Part shown: piece after piece, positions 46,800-57,379 of the stretch
Layout: the number at the start of each line of letters is the position of its first letter
How positions within the stretch are numbered: position 1 is the stretch's first letter
Source: Castor canadensis
Taxonomy: Eukaryota; Chordata; Mammalia; Rodentia; Castoridae
Direction of reading: 5' to 3'
Length of the DNA: 64,000 nt
Assembly: GCF_047511655.1 (NCBI RefSeq)
Contig: NC_133390.1
Coordinates: forward strand, 167,420,083 to 167,484,082
Notes under the pieces: model-generated
The model's input: the letters and a program-made list of their open reading frames with translations, nothing else
Told to the model about the DNA's origin: nothing
The model's database searches: none
Position numbers and translations under genes: made by a program

Positions 46800-47620
46800 T
46801 TTCTTTTTTTTCCATTTAGAAGTTTTACTTTTATTTTTAAAGTTTTTATTTTATTTTTATTGTCATATTATTCTACTGGGGGTACACTGTGACATTTACA
46901 AAGGTGCTTACAATATCTCTTAGTTAAATTCACCCCCTCCATCATTCTCCCTCATTCACCCTCTCCTCCTTCCTAGAATAGTTTCAACAGGTCTCATTTT
47001 TCCATTCTCATACATGAGTACATAATTATTTCCACCATATTCACCCTCTTTCACCCTTTCCTTACATCATCCTATGAACAAGTCTTCCTGCCCTTTCTTT
47101 ACTCAGAGTATCAGTTAGGATTTAATTTAGCTGCAGTCTGTTTTTTTTTTCTGTAGGACAGAGCAGGTGCAGTTGCTCATAATAGCATTGAAGAGCCAGG
47201 CTGGCTCCCTGTTACTTCCTCCTCCACCTCTCTAATGTGGCTTTTACCCGCTCATGGAGGACACCAGTGTTCTGTTCATAGCTCTTTGGGAAATCCTTTA
47301 CCACTTGTACACTGGCTCCTGGTGTGTTTTCTCTCCTGTCCTCCAGTTTTTGAAAAAAAGACACTTTTGTTTGTTTAAGGGAGTTTCCTTGTGACATTTC
47401 CATGTATATATGTATTACATGCCAAATTGGTTCATCACCTCCATTTTTCCTTCCCACCTTAATCCCCTTCTTATGGTGATTATGATAGGTTTAAATATTT
47501 ACATTCATTCTTGTACAGAAAGTACATCAACCCCATTCACCTTCTTAACTTCCTTCTTTTACCCTCCTCCTTCTGTTATTGCCCTCAGTAATTTAAAATT
47601 TCTGATAGCAACATTTAAGA
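46800..47620 (-). mobile_element. L1 3'-end copy (antisense), split by a duplicated segment
   Basis: 46800-47069 and about 47345-47620 are two halves of the same L1 3' region seen in sense at 17090-17562. The interruption 47070-47338 is not L1 but a second copy of 49692-49952. Confidence 0.65.
47070..47338 (+). repeat. 260-bp duplicated segment, copy A (inside L1 3' region)
   Basis: About 90% identical to 49692-49952, same orientation, from TCCTATGAACAAGTC to TTTTCTCTCCTG. It differs by 4-base and 2-base indels that break the minus-strand open frame preserved in copy B. Confidence 0.9.
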
Positions 47621-47769
47621 AGTAAAAAGAAGCAGGTGAGATTATTTTTAATAATATATTTAATTTAATCTTATATGTCCAAAATATTATGATTTCAACA
47701 TGAAATCAATAGTTTATTAATGAGAATCTTACATACTCATTCTTGCACTAAGTCTTCAAAATCCAGTGT

Positions 47770-48290
47770 AATTGGTTTTTATTGCTGCATGACAAATGAC
47801 TACAACTTCAGCAGCTTCAAACAGTATGAGTTTATCATCTCATCATTTATCTAAGTCAGAACTGGGGATGCCATGGCTGAATTCTGTACTCATGGTCTCA
47901 CCAGACCGAGAAATCTGGGATTGGAGTTCTCTTCCAAGTTTACACATTGTTGGCAGAATTCATTTCTTTTTGGTGTAGGACTGAAGTCCCCCTTTTGCTA
48001 CTACCTGTCTGCTGGCCCTCAGTCTCACATCCTAGAGGCTGCCTGTACTTCCTTGTCACATGGCTCCATAGCTAGTCCACAACATGGATGCTTGCTTTCT
48101 TTCAAGCAAGCCAGAGTGTCCACTTCCTTTTTTGTAACCAGGTAGAGAAATTCTCTGACTTTACAGGCCTGATTGAGTCAGGCCCACCAGCATGATCTGT
48201 CTTGTGCCCTTCATGGGTTCTATCTACATTTTAAGAGGAGGACATGATATAAGGGTGAGGGTCATTTGGGATCATTTTAGAATTCCGCTT
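47770..48290 (-). repeat. Ancient LTR-like repeat (antisense), family uncertain
   Basis: Phrases such as TATTGCTGCATGACAAATGACTAC, AAGTTTACACATTGTTGGCAGAATTCA and CTTGTCACATGGCTCCATAGC belong to a common old mammalian repeat. I cannot name the family with confidence. Confidence 0.5.
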
Positions 48291-48884
48291 AACACAGCCA
48301 CCTACAGCAAATCTCAATTTAGACCGCTCACATTTCATGTACCTCATAGTTACTTGTGGCCAGTGGCTACTGCATCAAACAGCACACCTCTGGGCTCAAC
48401 ATCACAAGTTAGAGCAGGAAGCCATTTAGTGATCATCTTGCCAAGTTCTCTCATTTACCAACAGGGAAACCGAGGCAGATCTGCAGAGAAGCAGGTTTTC
48501 CATTTCTTGACCCAATACCGTTAAAATTCAGGGCTTCTTCTTGGAGATGGAGAAGTGGTTTCCAAAAGGAGAAAAGACTGACCCATTTTCCAAGGGCAGA
48601 GAAAATGGAACCAGGATCTGGTTTCATCTGCAATCATGGTGTGGGAGGTAAATGGAGTTTTGAATGAATTTGTGAGTGACAGAAGTGGGAAGAGGGGCTG
48701 TATGGGGTCACTGGGGCTAAAGGATATCCATTCCCTCTATAGTCCATGCCTGGGTTGTTCCTTAAGTTCTCCTTCAGACCCTGGACAAGGATGGAGGTCT
48801 GAGCCTAAGAGGTTTTACCTAATAGGAAGCTTGATGGGGCAGGCAACATGGAAAAATTTGGAATAAGGTAGACTTGGGAGTGGC

Positions 48885-49390
48885 AGGCAGCTTCTAAAAC
48901 GTCTCCCCATGATATCTGCTTCCTGGTGCTCATGCCCCAGTGTATTTCCGTGTGTGTGTTCATCTGTCTGTCTGTCTTTATTGATTTGCTTCTAGTGAAC
49001 AGAATGTGGCAAAGATGATGACATCACTTCTGTGATTAGGTTACAGAAGGTTGTGACTCCTGTTGACTTTGAGGAAGTGTGTTGCCATACTGGAAGGGCA
49101 AGGAAAAGAGGATGACTTCTGGCTAACAGCCAGCTGGGAGCTGTGGTATTTATTCCATTAGTCCTCAAGGAACTGAAATCCTGCCAACAACCTGGTGAAC
49201 TTGAAAGTGGATCCTTCTCCAGTCAGGCTCAGATGAGATTCCTATCCTTGGCCAGTACTTTGCAGTCCTGTGAAGCAGAGATCCTGAAGCAGAAGACTCA
49301 GTTAAGCTGCACTGGGGGATCTCAACCTATGGGAACGCTGAGATAAATAACTGCGGTTTTGGTAACTTGTTACACAGCAATAGGTAATGC
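48885..49390 (+). mobile_element. MLT1-type MaLR LTR
   Basis: Contains GGCTAACAGCCAGCTGGGAGC, AAGGAACTGAAATCCTGCCAACAACCTG and the terminal GTAACTTGTTACACAGCAATAGGTAAT typical of MLT1 LTRs. Confidence 0.75.
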
Positions 49391-49427
49391 CTTCAAATTT
49401 TTTAGGGAAAGTGACTTTTCAATTTAG

Positions 49428-49528
49428 ATTTTTTTTTTTTGGTGGTACTGAGGTTTGAACTCAGGGCTTCTCACTTGCTAGGCAGGTGCTCTGCCATTTG
49501 AGCCGTTTGAGCCACTCTGCCAGCCCCA
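49428..49528 (-). repeat. ID-like SINE (antisense)
   Basis: T11, then GAGGTTTGAACTCAGGGCTTC ... GGTGCTCTGCCATTTGAGCC. A 9-bp duplication, GTTTGAGCC, lies near its end. Confidence 0.85.
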
Positions 49529-49691
49529 TGAATAAGTAATGGATACAAAGAATTTGAATCCTGCCCTTGCCACTGAATTCCTGTGTGACCTTGGCCCAGG
49601 AGTCTCCTCTTGGATATTTATCTTCCTTGTCTGCAAAATGGGAGCAATACCTCCCTTTCAGGATCGTGGGGAGGATTAGCAATGCATTCCT

Positions 49692-49952
49692 CCTATGAAC
49701 AAGTCGTCCTGCCCTTTCTTCACTCAGAGTGTCAGTTAGGATTTAATTTAGTTGCAGTCTGTTTTTTTTTCTGTAGGACAGAGCAGGTGCAGTTGCTCAT
49801 AATAGCATTGAAGAGCCAGGCTCCCTGTTACTTCCTCCTCCACCTCTAGTGTGGCTTTCATCCATTCATGGAGGACACCAGTATTCTGCTCATAGCTCTT
49901 TGGGAAATCCTTTACCACTTGTACACTGGCTTCTGGTGTGTTTTCTCTCCTG
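49692..49952 (+). repeat. 260-bp duplicated segment, copy B
   Basis: Second copy, in apparently unique flanks. On the minus strand a frame stays open for about 87 codons across this copy and its right flank (about 50012-49747; contains VVKDFPKSYEQNTGVLHEW). That suggests the segment could come from an old retrocopy. The parent is not recognised. Confidence 0.9.
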
Positions 49953-49979
49953 ACAGCTAGTTTCTGTGTCTTTTTGTTA

Positions 49980-51880
49980 AAGGGCTTCCCTGAGGCTGCC
50001 AGAATGTGCTGTGGCTACCCCCAGGGACAGCCCCAAGTGTCCAGGGATCTGTGTGCCAACTACACTTGTCTCTAGAACTCTCCTGAGGGCATTTGCTGCC
50101 ACTCTTTCTGGGTGCATTTGTCCATTCTGGTTCCATCTTTCCTGAAACATTTCCATCATACGAGTCTTCATCTCAAAGATTTGTTTTGGGTAGCCCAACA
50201 CAGATAGTCCTTTGGTCTGTGAATGTAGCAGCCCTGTTCCAGGAGGGAAAAAAGGGATGTGGATGATGGGTGAAAGGCTGACTAGTCTCAGTAGAGAGAA
50301 AAACAATAGCTTCTCCTGACCTCCCATAGCCACCTAGGTTTCTCCCTAGGTAAGGCTTTTTCTCATCCACTGGAACAAGAGCTCTGTGAGGCATAGCCTG
50401 GAGTCGGTGGTAAATGCTCCATGAACATTTATTGAAAGAGTAAGGAAGAAAGCAAGGTTGCAGTCTACCGAAGGAACCAGGTGTCCAGCTTCCCAGGAGA
50501 CATCCCAGGAGGGCAGTGGAGATAAGCAGTGGGTTTGAAGCAGAATGGGCTGGAGTTTGGTAGCAGAGGACAGAGCTGGCACTGCATAGACAAGACACAG
50601 ACCTGACAGAGCAGATAGCAAGTTAGCCAGGAGCAAGTGGATTGTACAGAAGCTACACCTGAGGCCAAAGAAGCCACAGTCTGGAACCTGCCACTTCTGA
50701 AAGCTAGTGCAGAACTTAGGGCCTCAGGACAGCCACTGGGGCCCTTAGCAACCAAGTGACAGTTGTTCACCTGGGAGCTTCTGAATTTTCCTCCTGGTGC
50801 CTTTTGAAAGAAACTCAAGCCAATAAACTATACACCACTAGGCTTGGGTTACAGCTGTCTAGAACTTCCCCATTGTTCGGATGTGGAAGTAGACACTGAG
50901 GAGGCCCCACAGAGAAAGCAGAGGAGGTGTGCTGCCTCCTTCCCCTTCCCAAACAAACCCTGGGGAGGAGGGAGAGTCAGGAATCCGGCTGACTGGGTGT
51001 AAGGAATGGACCCTTCTCCCCTCGAAGAAACCCTCATTAGACCCTGGCTACAGACTGGGCCCTATAGACTGGGGAAATTGAGGTAAGTGAGGTGTAGCCA
51101 AGAATGGAGACAGTCCCACTCTAAATGCAACATCCCAACCGCTTGAGCAGCGTTTCTCCAAAGGTAGGGCAATCTGAAGTGATCTTAGCGCTTGGGTGCA
51201 GTTTGATACAACATTGGCTCTTGGAGTAAGACACTCATTCTCTTTTCAATCCTGATTGCACCAGCCATCGGTCTCAGTTTAGAGCACTGCACCTTTGCCA
51301 TCTTTCACCCTTAGTAATACCCCTCTATTAACACAGAGACAGCAGGCTTCAGGCTGTGTCTTGGCAGGTGGCCACATGTAGCTGGAATTTAATAACGTTC
51401 CTTAATCGGACATGAATTAATTGAATGGAACTGAGCCGCTCGCATTGCATTTATTTGCACAATTATATCCTACTTTGGCCTGTGATCTCATTTATAGTAA
51501 TAATGTCAAGTTTTGAAGCGAATTTATATACAAAAGTGAGTCATTTAAAGGGAGATATTAGATAAATAGTGGTTCGGGTGGCATGTGACACATCACAGTG
51601 GTCTTTTGTAGGTACGGTTGAAAGTTGTGAAAGGGTGTGTGAATGAACTGATGTTTGGAAAATCCTGCTGGACATACATTTTGGGGGTAGGGTTGCCTGA
51701 GTGTGGGGTCTGGACTCCACAAAGGGGCCTGCCTGAGTTGGGCATTTAGTTGTGAAAATGGGTATGACACAGAACAGGAAGCTCAGTGGTACAGTGGTAC
51801 AGGGTGCTGGGCTGATAAAGAGGAGGACCACTGAGCTCAGATTATGGACCTTGACCCCCAGGAAGAGAACCCAGGGGGCA
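49980..51880. other. Intergenic stretch between KCNS1 and WFDC5
   Basis: No gene recognised. Several opposite-strand open frames of 100-141 codons occur at 49977-50818 but lack a recognisable family, splice context or start context. Their minus-strand neighbour is the possible retrocopy described at 49692. Confidence 0.45.
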
Positions 51881-51894
51881 TGGGTTGCTGGGAA

Positions 51895-52040
51895 GTGACA
51901 GCAGGTCAATGTTTATCAGAAGGTTGGTATTGCTCCTGGCAGAGATGGTCTGTCTGGGTGGCAGGGTCCCTGGCCCCACCATCATCTCTTTCTGCTGGGA
52001 GCCCCATCTGAGATGTGAAGCTGTAGATCCTAAACCAGAA
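51895..52040 (-). other. WFDC5: WFDC5 3' untranslated region (end uncertain)
   Basis: Minus-strand sequence after the stop. A variant polyadenylation hexamer, GATAAA, lies at 51912-51917. A canonical AATAAA occurs only much further on, at 51450-51455. The true end cannot be decided from sequence alone. Confidence 0.35.
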
Positions 52041-52045
52041 TTAGC
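52041..52045 (-). CDS. WFDC5: WFDC5 exon 4 coding part (last glycine and stop)
   Basis: After a strong pyrimidine tract and acceptor (CTCTCTCCTCAG) the exon begins GCTAA. Joined to the G left by exon 3, this gives GGC TAA and the C-terminus RDPTRG, the same pattern as the human protein ending RG. The rest of the exon is 3'UTR. Confidence 0.85.
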
Positions 52046-55000
52046 CTGAGGAGAGAGAAAGAAAGGGTTAACCCACCATCTAGGCCCCATCAGCCCAGTT
52101 GTGGTGGCTACTAAGGCAGGACTCCCCAGCCTGCTTCAAAAGGGCAAACTGAAGCCCAGAGATGTTCAGGAATTTGGTCCAGGTAATGCAGCATGCTCGG
52201 TAAGAGAAGCAAGGGCCCCCAGTTCCTCCTCCATCTTAACAGGACCCTGTGCACCCCTAGTAGACTTCCTCAGCTTTGGCCATGGGACGCAGTGGCTTCT
52301 GGGAAAGCATCTTGCTGATCTTGTTGAGTTGGAAAGAAATCTCGGAGCTGGGAGTGGGAGAGGGAAGACACCAGCCAGCCCCTAGGAAGTGGTACCTCTG
52401 GTGGGGTCTCTGCAATCCCGGCCGCAGGCGCTGGGGCAGCATCGCTTCAAGCCTGAGCAGTCCAAATCTTGGTTGCATGTGTGCTTGGTGGGGCTGAGGC
52501 AGCGCAGTCGGTCCTCGGGGCAGCTGCCCCGCTTTACTGCAACACAGTAAAGGCCCAGGTGAGCCCTGCCTATGCCCGTCAGCCCTGGGGCTCGGGGCTT
52601 GGCTGGTCAGCAGGGTGGAGAGGGAATTTACCTGAGACCCTGGGGACACATTGGCGGAAGCAAGCTCGGTAGCAGCATTTGAAGGTTGAGGGACACTGGC
52701 GGTCATTCATGCACTGATCAGGCACTGACAGGACACAGGGCCCATCGTCTGGTGGGCAGCCCCCTGATTTTTCTGTAAAAAGAACCTCTACATCCTGCAG
52801 CCAGAGACAGATCCTCTGGGAAGTTTTGCTTTTGTTTTTTGTTTGTTTCGTTTTTTAGCTGGTTTAAGATTTAGATGGCATAATAGACGGGAAAAAATGA
52901 AAATGAAGTTCAAACTCTCCACTGTGGTAAATTGGGACATGCTTGGTCTGGTTCCTGCCATCTCCCTAGTCTCATACTGCACCACATCTTTTTGTTCTGG
53001 CATTACCAGGGTTTGAACTCAGGGCCTCATGTTTGCTAGGCAGATGCTACCACTTGAGCCACTCCATCAGCCCTTATTTGTGTTGGGTTTTTTTGCTTTT
53101 TTTTTTTTTTTTTTTTTTTTTTGAGATCAGGTCTTGCAGCTATTTGCTCTGCCTGGCTTCTATTCACGAGCCCCCTGATCTCTGCCTCCTGAGTAGCTGG
53201 GATTACAAGCATGAGCCACTGCTGCCCAGTGTCATACTGTACCACTCTTGATCTGCCACTCACTGGCTCTTGATCTGCTCTGAGCCAGCTCCCTCTGCAC
53301 CCTTTCCCTGGTTCTGTCTCCTACACCCTGTTTACCTGGTCAGCTCAGTAGTCTCAGCTGAAATATTACCTCTTCTGGAGACCCTGTTTCCCTGACCCCA
53401 CTAACTAGGTCAGCCCTGCCTCACCCTGGGCACTCCCAAAGTATCTTCCCTTCAGAGTATGTGACTATAGCTGTCTGTGCCTCCTGTTGACCAGAGGCTG
53501 AGATTTTCACTAATCCCCCTACACACCTCCAGGCTCTGCTCACCAGGAATTCTAGCACAGCACTGGGTGCACAGTGCTAGTGGCTCAGTGACTATTTGAA
53601 AGAAAGGGTTTTGAAGGGAGACTCAGTGTTGCATGTGTCAGCCGCTGCTGGCCTGATAGACTGTCACATAGCCACAATTGGCCACATCTGCATTGTTGCC
53701 CTTGTCACTGTTGGAAGTGGCATGGCTTCAGATATAGGTATTAGCTCTGTCTTTGAAGTATTCCTCCAAACAACTATAGAATGTTCTGTTCTGGAGTATA
53801 CCTAACCACTCTTTTTTGTTGGGATATTGGGCTATTTTCAGATTTTACACATGAGCCTGGAAACCAGTATTTTCCTCCATTTGGAGGAAGAAATCAAGAC
53901 CTGAAAGGGGCAGTGACTGGCCAAGCTCTACACAGGCCTGGGCAAGGACTTCCAGAGCCTGGCTCTCTCTAACTTCTGATGATCTTCTCTGGTTGCTTTT
54001 GAGTTGCAGCATGGTCCCATGCTGTCAGTTCAATCTAGCATCAGAGAAGAGGTTCAGGAGCTTCCTGCCGCAGCTGGATCCAGGACTGTGACACCACCTC
54101 CGTATCACCCTTCTCCCTCTGCCCCTGCCTGAGTGCTGACTGCCCACGTAGTAGGTGGTCCCTTGCTCACACAGTGAGTGCTCAATGTCGGCTTTAGTCC
54201 TTAGACTGGGTTAGTTTAAGTTGAATTGCTGCCCCCTGCTGGAAAAGTGTGGCTTAGCCTGAGAGACAGCCCCTACACTGATGAGTCTCTCTTAGTCCAG
54301 GTTGTGGGGTTCCTGGGAGATTGTGGTGCACGGTTTAGTCATGAACTCACAAGCACAGGCCAGAGATGCTCAGGTCTCAAACAGTGGATCAAACAGAGCT
54401 GCATGAACTCAAAGCAAAGCAGTGGGAGCTGCCTATGAGTGGGTGCAGGGTGGGTCAGATGCAGGGATAGAGGCAGGGAGAGCTTCTGGGGGAGGGTCCT
54501 GGAGCAGGCCCCTCAGGAATAGACGGAAAGGGAGAGGGGCTGAAAGTTGGCATTTCAAGTCAGGAAAACTGCCACACGTACAGTGTGGAGGTGGACATAA
54601 AAGCTGGCAGTGAGCAGAAAGGTGTGAAGGGGTCTGGGTAGTCCCACTAGCTCTGTTCATCTGCCTTTCTAATCTTCCCTCTGTATCCAGGTTCTCAATT
54701 TACTGAAGGATGCTCTGTGAGTGACACAGGGACATACACAGATAGTCATCCAGACAGATATGCCATGGGTGAGCAGACTCAGAAAGTGAGTAACCATACC
54801 TGGACATGGTTAAATAGACACAGTCATCTATGCAGATGGAGACACACAGACTAGGTCAAATACACAAGCACACTTAGATCGTGCCCACCAAGATTTTTGA
54901 TCTATAAAAACGGCAGTTTATGCGGTTTAGTCTAATGCATATGAGTACATGCACACACATACACATATATATTCAGGCATATGTAAGATAGCATTTTATA

Positions 55001-56987
55001 TATGTATGTATACACCCATATATAAATATATACAGGCAGTCACTCTCTCTCTCTATACACACACACACACACACATTTAAACTGGGACATACACAGTCAA
55101 ATATACAAACACATCATCATATACCCATTCCTACAAACATAGGCATATATATATATATACTTACACTCAGACATACATATGCAGTCATGTATATGAATGT
55201 ATAGTATATGTGTGTAGACAGTAACATATGCATCAATAGTCACACACGGAGCTACACAGACACAGATATATTTCCCATACCATACAATTGTTGAAACATG
55301 TAATTAGGCACTCTCTGTTTACTAAGCTCTTTGTATCAGAGACATCCAAGATTTGAGTGAGGGGCGGGAGGTCTTCTGAACAGAGCTAGCTGGGCTTCCA
55401 CAGATAACCAACTGACACTTCTCTTCCCTCAACCCTGTCACCTTCCACTCCCTGCCAAGAGCCAGGCAGCCATCACCTGGGAGAGAGATCAGGGAAGGAT
55501 GGGGACGCAATAGATTGGAGGAGTCTCACCGGTCATGCAGAGAGGTCCTGAGCAGGCCCAAGCTCTGTGGGCAGCACATCTCACTCTGAGCAGCAGAGAA
55601 TGGTATCAGGGCATGCTGTCTGTTGCTCCCAGTTGCTACACTGAGTCAGCTACTAGTACTGAACTTACTGTATACCTGGCACTTACTCCTCAAGGTATTT
55701 ACTCCTGAGATGGTGGCACAGACCTCCTTTCACAGAGAATAAGTTGGCAGGATGAGTCTTTCTGATTGCAACCTTTGATACCAACTGAGTCAGCCTTTGG
55801 CCTTGGGCAAGTGGTTTTCTCATCTGTAAGATGGAGATAAAATAGTGCTGACTCATCACATTGCAGAGAGATGTTGAGTGGTGATGGCGCATGAATCAGC
55901 CAACACAAGCTCTGGCTTTGGAACTTTCTGGTATCCGTCCTTCATTGGCCTGAGGGCTGTGAGTGTCCTACTCCCCAAGCCAGCTTACCCTCCAGGCAGA
56001 GACCTGTGTCTCTGAGGAAGGCATAGTCTAGGCTTAAAGGAGCAGAGGAGGGCATTGTGGAGAAGAGGCACATAGCCCGTTATTGTCTCCTTCCACAAAG
56101 GCAGGGCCAGGGCTGCTCAGGTAAATGCAGGTCAGAGTGTTCCAGCCCCATAGAGGGATGGAGAAGTGTCCTTACAGACACTGGGAGGCACCTGTCTGGC
56201 TCCTTGAGCACCCACACTCCCTCATTGTCAGCCAGCCAGCCTGGGCCTAGTCAGGTGTAGGAATGGAGACAGAAGCTGGGGAATGGAGAAGAGAACCAGG
56301 GTCAGAAATATCGCCAGCAGACCCCAGATCGCAACAGCCCCACTTCCTACTCAACTCCCAAGTCCCTTCCACAGATGTGGCTGCGGACCAGAAAGGGTCA
56401 GAGAAGAGAGTCACTTCCCTGGTGAGAGTCACTTGACCATAGAATGGTGGACGCAGACAGGTTGCTTCCCTCATCCCAAGAGGCACAGTGACACGTGTGG
56501 ACACAGCTGTTCCATGTGACAGAGCTTCATGCAATCAAGCACAAAGACACCTATGTACACAGAGACAGGCATGTGGTGCCCCTAAACATGCTCAGATGTG
56601 AAGTTAGGCACAGATAAGGCCTGAGAAACTGACAGAAACAGGACTGGGGTATGGCACAAGGCCCTGAGTTCAAATCCCAGTACCAGCAAAAAAAAAGAAG
56701 AGACCAGATAAAGACACAAGTATGGGAACAAGCACAAAGCTACACAAATAAAAATGTAGTTTTCTGAAGAACTAAGCAGCAAACATACACACACTCACAC
56801 ACACACTCACAATGTGAATTACTGGCCCTCCTTCAAACCTTTACTCTTCCAGAGAAGCAGAAACCACCGGGTCCCTGGAGCAGAGGGATCTATGTCACTC
56901 ACCTCCCTTCTTCCTGCCTGAGGCACTGGGCAACCGGTTCCCCAAAGCCAGGAGAACCACCAGGAGGAGGAAGCTCTGGATCCTCAT
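52041..56987 (-). CDS. WFDC5: WFDC5, secreted protein with two WAP domains
   Basis: WFDC5 is a small secreted whey-acidic-protein family member; such proteins are putative serine protease inhibitors and antimicrobials of epithelia. Four exons, 56987-56903, 52772-52632, 52536-52396 and 52045-52041, splice with GT-AG signals and phase-1 junctions into 123 aa, the same length as human WFDC5. Residues 1 to about 24 are a signal peptide ([16 protein letters not shown]), followed by GRKKG. WAP domain 1 has eight cysteines (CPPDDGPC to FRQC). WAP domain 2 has eight more (CPEDRLRC to GRDC) and ends RDPTRG. Both four-disulfide cores are complete. The last exon supplies only two bases of the final glycine codon and TAA. 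The start has a purine at -3 (AACATGAGG). The gene looks functional. Its place next to KCNS1 on the same strand matches human 20q13. Confidence 0.95.
52396..52536 (-). CDS. WFDC5: WFDC5 exon 3 (WAP domain 2)
   Basis: 141 bases between acceptor TGTTGCAG and donor ACCAGAG/GTACCA, again a phase-1 symmetrical WAP module with eight cysteines. Exons 2 and 3 have the same length and phase, in line with module duplication. Without splicing, translation would run only to TAG at 52382-52384. Confidence 0.93.
52632..52772 (-). CDS. WFDC5: WFDC5 exon 2 (WAP domain 1)
   Basis: 141 bases between acceptor TTTTTACAG and donor CTCAG/GTAAAT, phase 1 at both ends. It encodes one whole WAP module with eight cysteines, as is typical for this family. 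Confidence 0.95.
52992..53232 (-). repeat. B1-ID composite SINE with long T run (antisense)
   Basis: Inverted ID (AGGGTTTGAACTCAGGGCCTC ... CACTTGAGCCACTCC), a 25-base T run at about 53098-53122, then inverted B1 (GATCAGGTCTTGCAGC ... GGGATTACAAGCATGAGCC). Confidence 0.9.
54720..55265. repeat. Degenerate CA/TA-rich low-complexity tract
   Basis: More than 500 bp dominated by ACACA, CATAT and CAGACA words, with pure ATATAT, CTCTCT and ACACAC runs at about 54965, 55040-55075 and 55148-55160. It lies in WFDC5 intron 1 and looks like an old decayed microsatellite cluster. Confidence 0.75.
56640..56700 (+). repeat. ID-like SINE fragment
   Basis: CAAGGCCCTGAGTTCAAATCCCAGTACCAGC followed by A9: 3' end of an ID unit. 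Confidence 0.8.
56903..56987 (-). CDS. WFDC5: WFDC5 exon 1 (signal peptide)
   Basis: 85 coding bases from the ATG at 56985-56987 to the donor GGGAG/GTGAGT. They encode the signal peptide and the start of the mature basic segment. The donor leaves one base of a split codon. Confidence 0.93.
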
Positions 56988-57024
56988 GTTTCTTTCTGCT
57001 ACCTAAGGTCTGGGCCCAGATTAA

Positions 57025-57036
57025 CCCTTAAATTAA
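57025..57036 (-). promoter_or_regulatory. WFDC5: Possible TATA-like element of WFDC5
   Basis: Minus strand TTAATTTAAGGG lies 38-49 bases upstream of the WFDC5 start codon. A start site 25-30 bases downstream would leave a very short leader, so the call is tentative. Confidence 0.25.
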
Positions 57037-57289
57037 CACTTGGGGCCCTGAGGAGGTCAGAGCAGCTGAGTTAGGGGAGGAGGAACAGGGAGTGGGTGGT
57101 GTTTCTCTCATCTTGGCTCCACCCCCTGCCCAAGAGCCTCTGGGCTAGGGGTGCTTGTGCAATAACTGAAGACAGGGTGGCACAGGTCCTGCCTGTTGGA
57201 GATTTGGATCCAGTTCTGCCTGTATCAGTGACTTGAACTGTGATATTGGGCAAGTCTTATTCTTGGGCCTCAGTTTTTCTCATCTGTTT

Positions 57290-57378
57290 TGTCTTGTGTT
57301 TGTGGTGCTAGGGATTGAGCCTTGGGCCTCACTCATGCTAGGCAAGTGCTCTACTACTGAGCTAAATGCCTGGCCTGA
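57290..57378 (-). repeat. ID-like SINE (antisense)
   Basis: GGTGCTAGGGATTGAGCCTTGGGCCTC ... AAGTGCTCTACTACTGAGC. Confidence 0.85.
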
Positions 57379-57379
57379 G

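Larger units (their letters stand above)
52773..56902 (-). other. WFDC5: WFDC5 intron 1
   Basis: A 4.1-kb GT-AG intron between the signal-peptide exon and the first WAP exon. It contains an antisense B1-ID SINE with a long T run (52992-53230), a CA/TA-rich degenerate tract (about 54720-55265) and a fragment of an ID-like SINE (56640-56700). No other coding exon was recognised in it. Confidence 0.9.

Noticed and set aside
52382-52395. Read-through WFDC5 end (four extra codons then TAG)
   Set aside because: A strong acceptor at 52046 and the resulting RG stop match the known family C-terminus better.
52257-52706. 149-codon minus-strand frame across WFDC5 exons 2-3
   Set aside because: It runs in the wrong frame relative to the WAP cysteines and through the intron between the two exons.
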